Shown here: positions 59,218 to 64,000 of the stretch, in pieces
Layout of the letters: every line of letters starts with the position of its first letter
Numbering within the stretch: the first letter of the stretch is position 1
NCBI GenBank assembly: GCA_013397845.1
Contig: VZTG01005436.1
Span: 1,035,018-1,099,017, forward strand
DNA: 64,000 bases
Direction of reading: 5' to 3'
Origin: Melanocharis versteri
Taxonomy: Eukaryota; Chordata; Aves; Passeriformes; Melanocharitidae
Translations under genes and position numbers: made by a program
The notes under the pieces: generated by a model
The model's database searches: none
What the model was told of the DNA's origin: nothing
The model's input: only the letters and a program-made list of their open reading frames with translations

Positions 59218-62200
59218 CTGAGAGCAGGAGGGAGAAATGAGAGACAGGGTATTTCCAGTTAATACTGAACACATCCTTTTCTTCTACGGGAACAGGAATA
59301 CATAAGACTACTAAACATATAAATCCAGAATAAATCAGTTCAATTCTCCCTCATGATCACTACTAAAGCTTATGTGAAACAGTACAAACATTTACACCTA
59401 CTAAGCAAACATACACAAGTTTTCTACTTAGGAAGGAAATACCCACTACAAGCCTCCTCAGAGTTTAAAAAAAAAATCACTCATTATTCTGGTCTTGGGT
59501 TTTAATTTGAAGTTCAAATATACAGCAGGAGGGGATTGCTTTCCTGTGACTGGAGAAGTAAGCTTCTAGCTGTCTCACCATCACTACACAAAACTACAAA
59601 TATTTATATTACATTGGCATTTCTTTGCATTATTTTTCTACCTGATAAGTCAACAGTTCTTCCTCTAATGATATGGAACAAGTTCTCTAGTATCTACATA
59701 CTTTCAACCAAGTTTCCAAAACCCCTATTCCTACTTGTCCTGGCATTCTCTGTGAGATTACATGATGTTACAAGGTGAGTGCAGGAAAGGCAAAAATCAG
59801 AAAGTCTCAAAATTTCAAAATCCTGCTTGTCTGCTTAGGCCTCTGCTACTTGTAGCTCTAACAAATTCTAAACCCAACTCTGGCAACACAACTTGAACAC
59901 TTGGCAATGCACCATCACCACATACAGATGGCTATCAAAATAATCTGCTGAGATGCTACTCCTAAATTAGCAGTTTCCACTCAATCCAAACAGAGTGATC
60001 ACAACACTTCTTCAACTTGGGAAGCTTCTGTTACTGCAATCGGCATTGTGAAAGTGAAGAGGTACGACAGAAAAAAACATGCTTAGGATTTGCATGCTCT
60101 TTACTAAGAAAGACCTTGATACTCTCTTGAAGTAAGTCATATTTGCATCTCAAAGTTGTATGATATAAACAGAAACAATTTCTGCACTTAGCATTTTTCT
60201 TAACTCAGCTGTCCAGAGGGTCTATCTGGCTTTTTTGGTACTAACAAAAGACTACAATTCCAAATACAAATATGCTATAAACACTCAGAAACAATTAAAA
60301 GGTCTTTTTCTTGTTACATTTTATGGGATAGCAACAAAACACTTTAAGATGATTGACGTGAGTCAACAGTACCTATCTAGCTATTAATGCCAGTTCAATA
60401 TTTGTTTGCATGCAAGCTTGGTCTTGCCTCAAATATCTTGGTATTTTAAAGCTAAGCAGGGATTGTATGAGGATTTCCCAAATATATCTACTCCAGATTT
60501 TCCTCAAACTCCTGGATTGTGACTATTCCAGCATGACGAACTTAAAATCAGCTGCAGAAAAGCAATAGAATCTCCAAGAGATCATGGTATTTCTTTATTT
60601 GAAGAAATAGACTCCGAACAGTCTGAACAAAGTATAGGGTCATTAAAGTGGCAAATTTGACTAAAGACAGATTTACAACTCACTTTATCAGTCATTCCAC
60701 TCCTAATTAGTTTTTGAAGCAATTGAGCCTACTTACATAGCACACAAGAAACAATCAACCTGCAGCTGCACGAGACGTTTATTCACTTTTGAACATGTTG
60801 GTCATAACATTATGTCAAGTTCAATATTGCATTAACTTCAATTTCATATTCAATGCATTTTTTCTGGACTACTGAACTGTCCATAAATAAAAAAAAAGCT
60901 TTGAAAAAAATGCTGGATTTTCTTGTAGAGATCTGTTTAGACTAATGACAGCTCTGGTGTTTGTCCACATCACCAAGAAGATTAACCAAGATGCTATTTC
61001 ATATTTCAGAAGAAAACTACCATGGTGCAGGAAACTGACATCTCAATGACACTTCAGAGAACCTGGAAACCTAATTTAATGTATCTCTACCTTTCTTCAC
61101 TTAGAGACCACAAAAGATACTATAACAATATACACCAGAAGAACTACTCAGCATTCTACTGGATACTTTACAGAAATCTTAGCCATCAGAAATCTAACTG
61201 TGGCTAATGAGTACTAGGTTACTCTAACACAAGTAAACTCACATATCGCATAGTTTCTTTGTGTTTTTCCCTCAAAATACCATTTCACTTTTTCCTGCAC
61301 TACTGTCACACACAGATCATTAGAATAGTCAGTTTCAACAAAGAAAAAGGGTAGGGAGCGGATGAAAAAAGTTTAAAGTAATCTGTGTTCTTCAATAATT
61401 GGGCCAGATGTGTTGACTTTGTGTTCTGCAAGGTCACAGCTTTTACTTTTGAATACCTATTCTCCTTAGAGCAGGAGCAAATGACGTCCCTTGTACAAGC
61501 AGAAAGCTGCCATTTAACCATTCAGTGGACCACAAGGTAAGTCTCTAGAAGCTTACGGCAGGATAGAAGAATTTCTCATACCTTGGCTGTGGTCTGACAG
61601 CATTAACTTCAGCAACAACACTAGCTTTAATTACCACTGCTATTACACTATAATGCACCACTATACTTCCTGTGCATCATGACAACTTATTTGCTGGACT
61701 ACACCATGAGACAGATCAAAAGAGCTAGCTTAAAAGTTTATCACTGTAAATTAAAAACAAACAAACCCAAAAAACCCACACCCACATTTTCCTGGTCTAT
61801 GACCACTAGTAAAATTTGTCTTCCTGTGGTGCAGGGATGAAGTGCTTAAAATGAAATCGCAGCAATAGCCAGGATTTCAGAGCTAGCAGCATAAAAAAAG
61901 TATTTCTAGCCATTGCTATTTTCTAGAAAACAGAATATGGAAAACTATCTGCATACTTCACTTGAGAGAGATCTGTTCATATCAGAGATAGAAATTTGGT
62001 ATCGGTATCTGTCAGGCTCAGTTTCCGATCACCTAGGAACTAACTCTTCAAACAAGTACTGAAGTGAATTATAAGTATGGGGCTGCCACACAGCATTCTC
62101 AGTACTGGGGCCACAGAAAAACAAGAGCATAAGAGAAGTTCATCTTCTCTTGCCTGCACAAAGCTTTCATGTTGTTTTGCTAGCAGGAAGAGCAGAAAAT

Positions 62201-64000
62201 GCAAGCAACCAGAATTCAGACTCGGAAGCTACCTACCCCTTACCTCACCTTTGGCATTCCTGCTGAATAGAAATGAACAGCCAGAGACCAGCTTAATAAG
62301 GTAAACTTCATAAGCACCTGTACTAGTCCTAGCACTGTCCCAAAGACAAGCATAAGAAACATGCTGAAGAAGCCATTAAATAATAAAACCAACAACTATG
62401 GGACATCACCAGAAAACTATTTTCAAATCTCAAGTTAAATAGCATCTATATCACGATACACTATGATTTTAATCCCAAACAGGTGCAGCTTCATGACTCG
62501 AAGCAGAAAGAGTCAGGGCTTATTTACAATTTCTCTGGATGAGGTTAAGATAGGCTGAAGAAAGCGCAAATCACACCAAGAGAATATTTTTTGATTCTCC
62601 AGTTTGCAGAGTTCCCTCTGGTAACAAACTATTTCTCTTAGGAGAGGTGAAGATAAGGAACTGGATATGCAAAGTGTTAATAATAGATTTATACCGTGAA
62701 ATAGATAGGTCTTTACTCCCCTTGTACTTTTTATTCTACCGTACACAAACACTTCCTGCAGTAGAATTTCCTTTTTTAAAAATCAAGTCCTACTGAACTT
62801 TCTAACCTCAAAGGCCTGGAGACGATATTTACCAAAAGCTACAGTGCGGACAAAATAAACAATGGAAAGGAAATTATGCAGCAGCAATTCAAAGATACTG
62901 ATACACACAACTTAAAGAATTCACTACCTTTTAACTATAGTTAGTAAGTGCCAGACTTAGAATTTCCAAGCCTGTGTACAGTAACAGTCGTAAATTATAA
63001 GACTATGGACTATTCAACCCTTCCACCCCCTACTCCTCCCAGACACTAATTTCCATGTTACTTGGTGAAGGAAATGCACCCCCTCAAAGTCTGAAGGTGC
63101 AGAACAGCATGGCAGAACTTCTCACTGTAGCGGGTATTACTTTGGTCATCTCATCCCTATTGCCCACAGTTTTCTCTCAGCCAGCAGATGAGTGCCTTTT
63201 AAAAGGCCACAAGGGATTTAAACCCTATTCTGGGTAACATTTGTGCAGCATGTCATAATTAAGACATACAGCCACAGGGGAAACACCAAATAGATTCTCT
63301 TCCTTCAGTGGGCACACAGAGATGCTTTACAATGTCTCACCTATCCAAGCATGCAGTTTCGCTTTCCATACATCTAATCTTCTTAAACTACGAGTTTTAC
63401 TATTACCTTCTCTTTTCCAATAGGGAAGGGGTTGAAGCTGTTGTTACCTCAGCTACACATATCACAATCACAGCATTCTGACCATGAAGAGCTGAACATG
63501 GCTCTTATTTACTTGGCTACTTGATTAGAACAGAAAACCCCAACAACCCAAACAAACAATTCCCCCTCCTCCCCCTCATCAAACCAAACATCTTTACCTG
63601 ATAGGTCTCTTCTATGACCTTTCAAACAGGCCCTTCAGGTCCAGATGTTCCCATCATATCTTCATTAACAGAAGGAGACATTTGACTGATCTTTTTCAAA
63701 TCACCACTTTAAAAGGTCAAAAATACCACTCAATGTATGTTTTAGAAGTGATTCTTCCAGGACATGAAATACACCAATAAGCTCAGTCATAATAATCCAC
63801 ACATTCTAAGCTCTGAATAGTTCCTGTTTGACAACAGCGTCAAGACAATATTTTCAGTACGTGCTTTAAAATAATGGTCCTAAAGAGGCAAAAATGTAAG
63901 TCCATAGTTACTTTTCCTGTGAGCTATCTGTCCTGATATTCAGCCCATAACTAACCGGGACTAGGGGCATTCAGACGCAGATAGTTCCCCTGCAGCAAAA
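59218..64000. other. TMPO intron 1 (open at right edge)
   Basis: No frame resembling the TMPO first exon (LEM-like domain) occurs to the right edge, so this is intron 1. I see only unique AT-rich DNA and scattered short frames, and no mobile element I can name. Confidence 0.6.

Noticed and set aside
1..64000. CRISPR arrays, operons, tRNA or rRNA genes
   Set aside because: No spaced direct-repeat arrays, cloverleaf or rRNA-like sequence seen. The window is vertebrate nuclear DNA with spliced genes.

Overview
This window is nuclear DNA from a vertebrate, most likely a bird. Genes are split into short exons with GT-AG introns, and the DNA is AT-rich apart from two GC-rich CpG-island-like promoters, each interrupted by a run of N (19442-19761 and 41770-41925). 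CR1 retrotransposon fragments typical of avian genomes lie at 12364-12812, 40460-41155 and near 42362. I cannot name the species. The gene order TMPO, SLC25A3, IKBIP, APAF1 is, from memory, that of human 12q23.

Layout from left to right. (1) 86-18412, minus strand: APAF1, the apoptosome scaffold. The first 16 coding exons are present (820 codons: CARD, NB-ARC ATPase, winged-helix and helical domains, first WD blades). The remaining WD repeats lie left of the window. (2) About 18.4-21.2 kb: the head-to-head APAF1/IKBIP promoter region, with a sequence gap and a G-rich minisatellite. (3) 21179-27149, plus strand: IKBIP, with two shared 5' exons and two alternative terminal exons giving products of 379 and 355 aa. 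(4) 27.15-32.6 kb: intergenic DNA with no recognised gene. (5) 32605-42046, minus strand: SLC25A3, the mitochondrial phosphate carrier, with two mutually exclusive exon 3 copies, a probable H/ACA snoRNA (SNORA53-like) in an intron, and part of the N-terminal exon lost in the second gap. (6) 42.4-48.5 kb: intergenic DNA and the probable TMPO 3' UTR. (7) 48527 to the right edge, minus strand: TMPO (LAP2), eight coding exons of the beta form. The first exon lies beyond 64000.

APAF1 (cytochrome c sensing), SLC25A3 (matrix phosphate import) and IKBIP (reported as pro-apoptotic and p53-linked in human) touch mitochondrial function or cell death. TMPO anchors lamins and chromatin at the inner nuclear membrane. 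The neighbourhood is conserved linkage, not an operon. I found no wholly new system. The items most worth a second look are the probable snoRNA, a 66-nt in-frame candidate cassette exon in TMPO, the conserved alternative-splicing layouts in APAF1, SLC25A3 and TMPO, two strong intronic inverted repeats, and the minisatellite in the divergent promoter.
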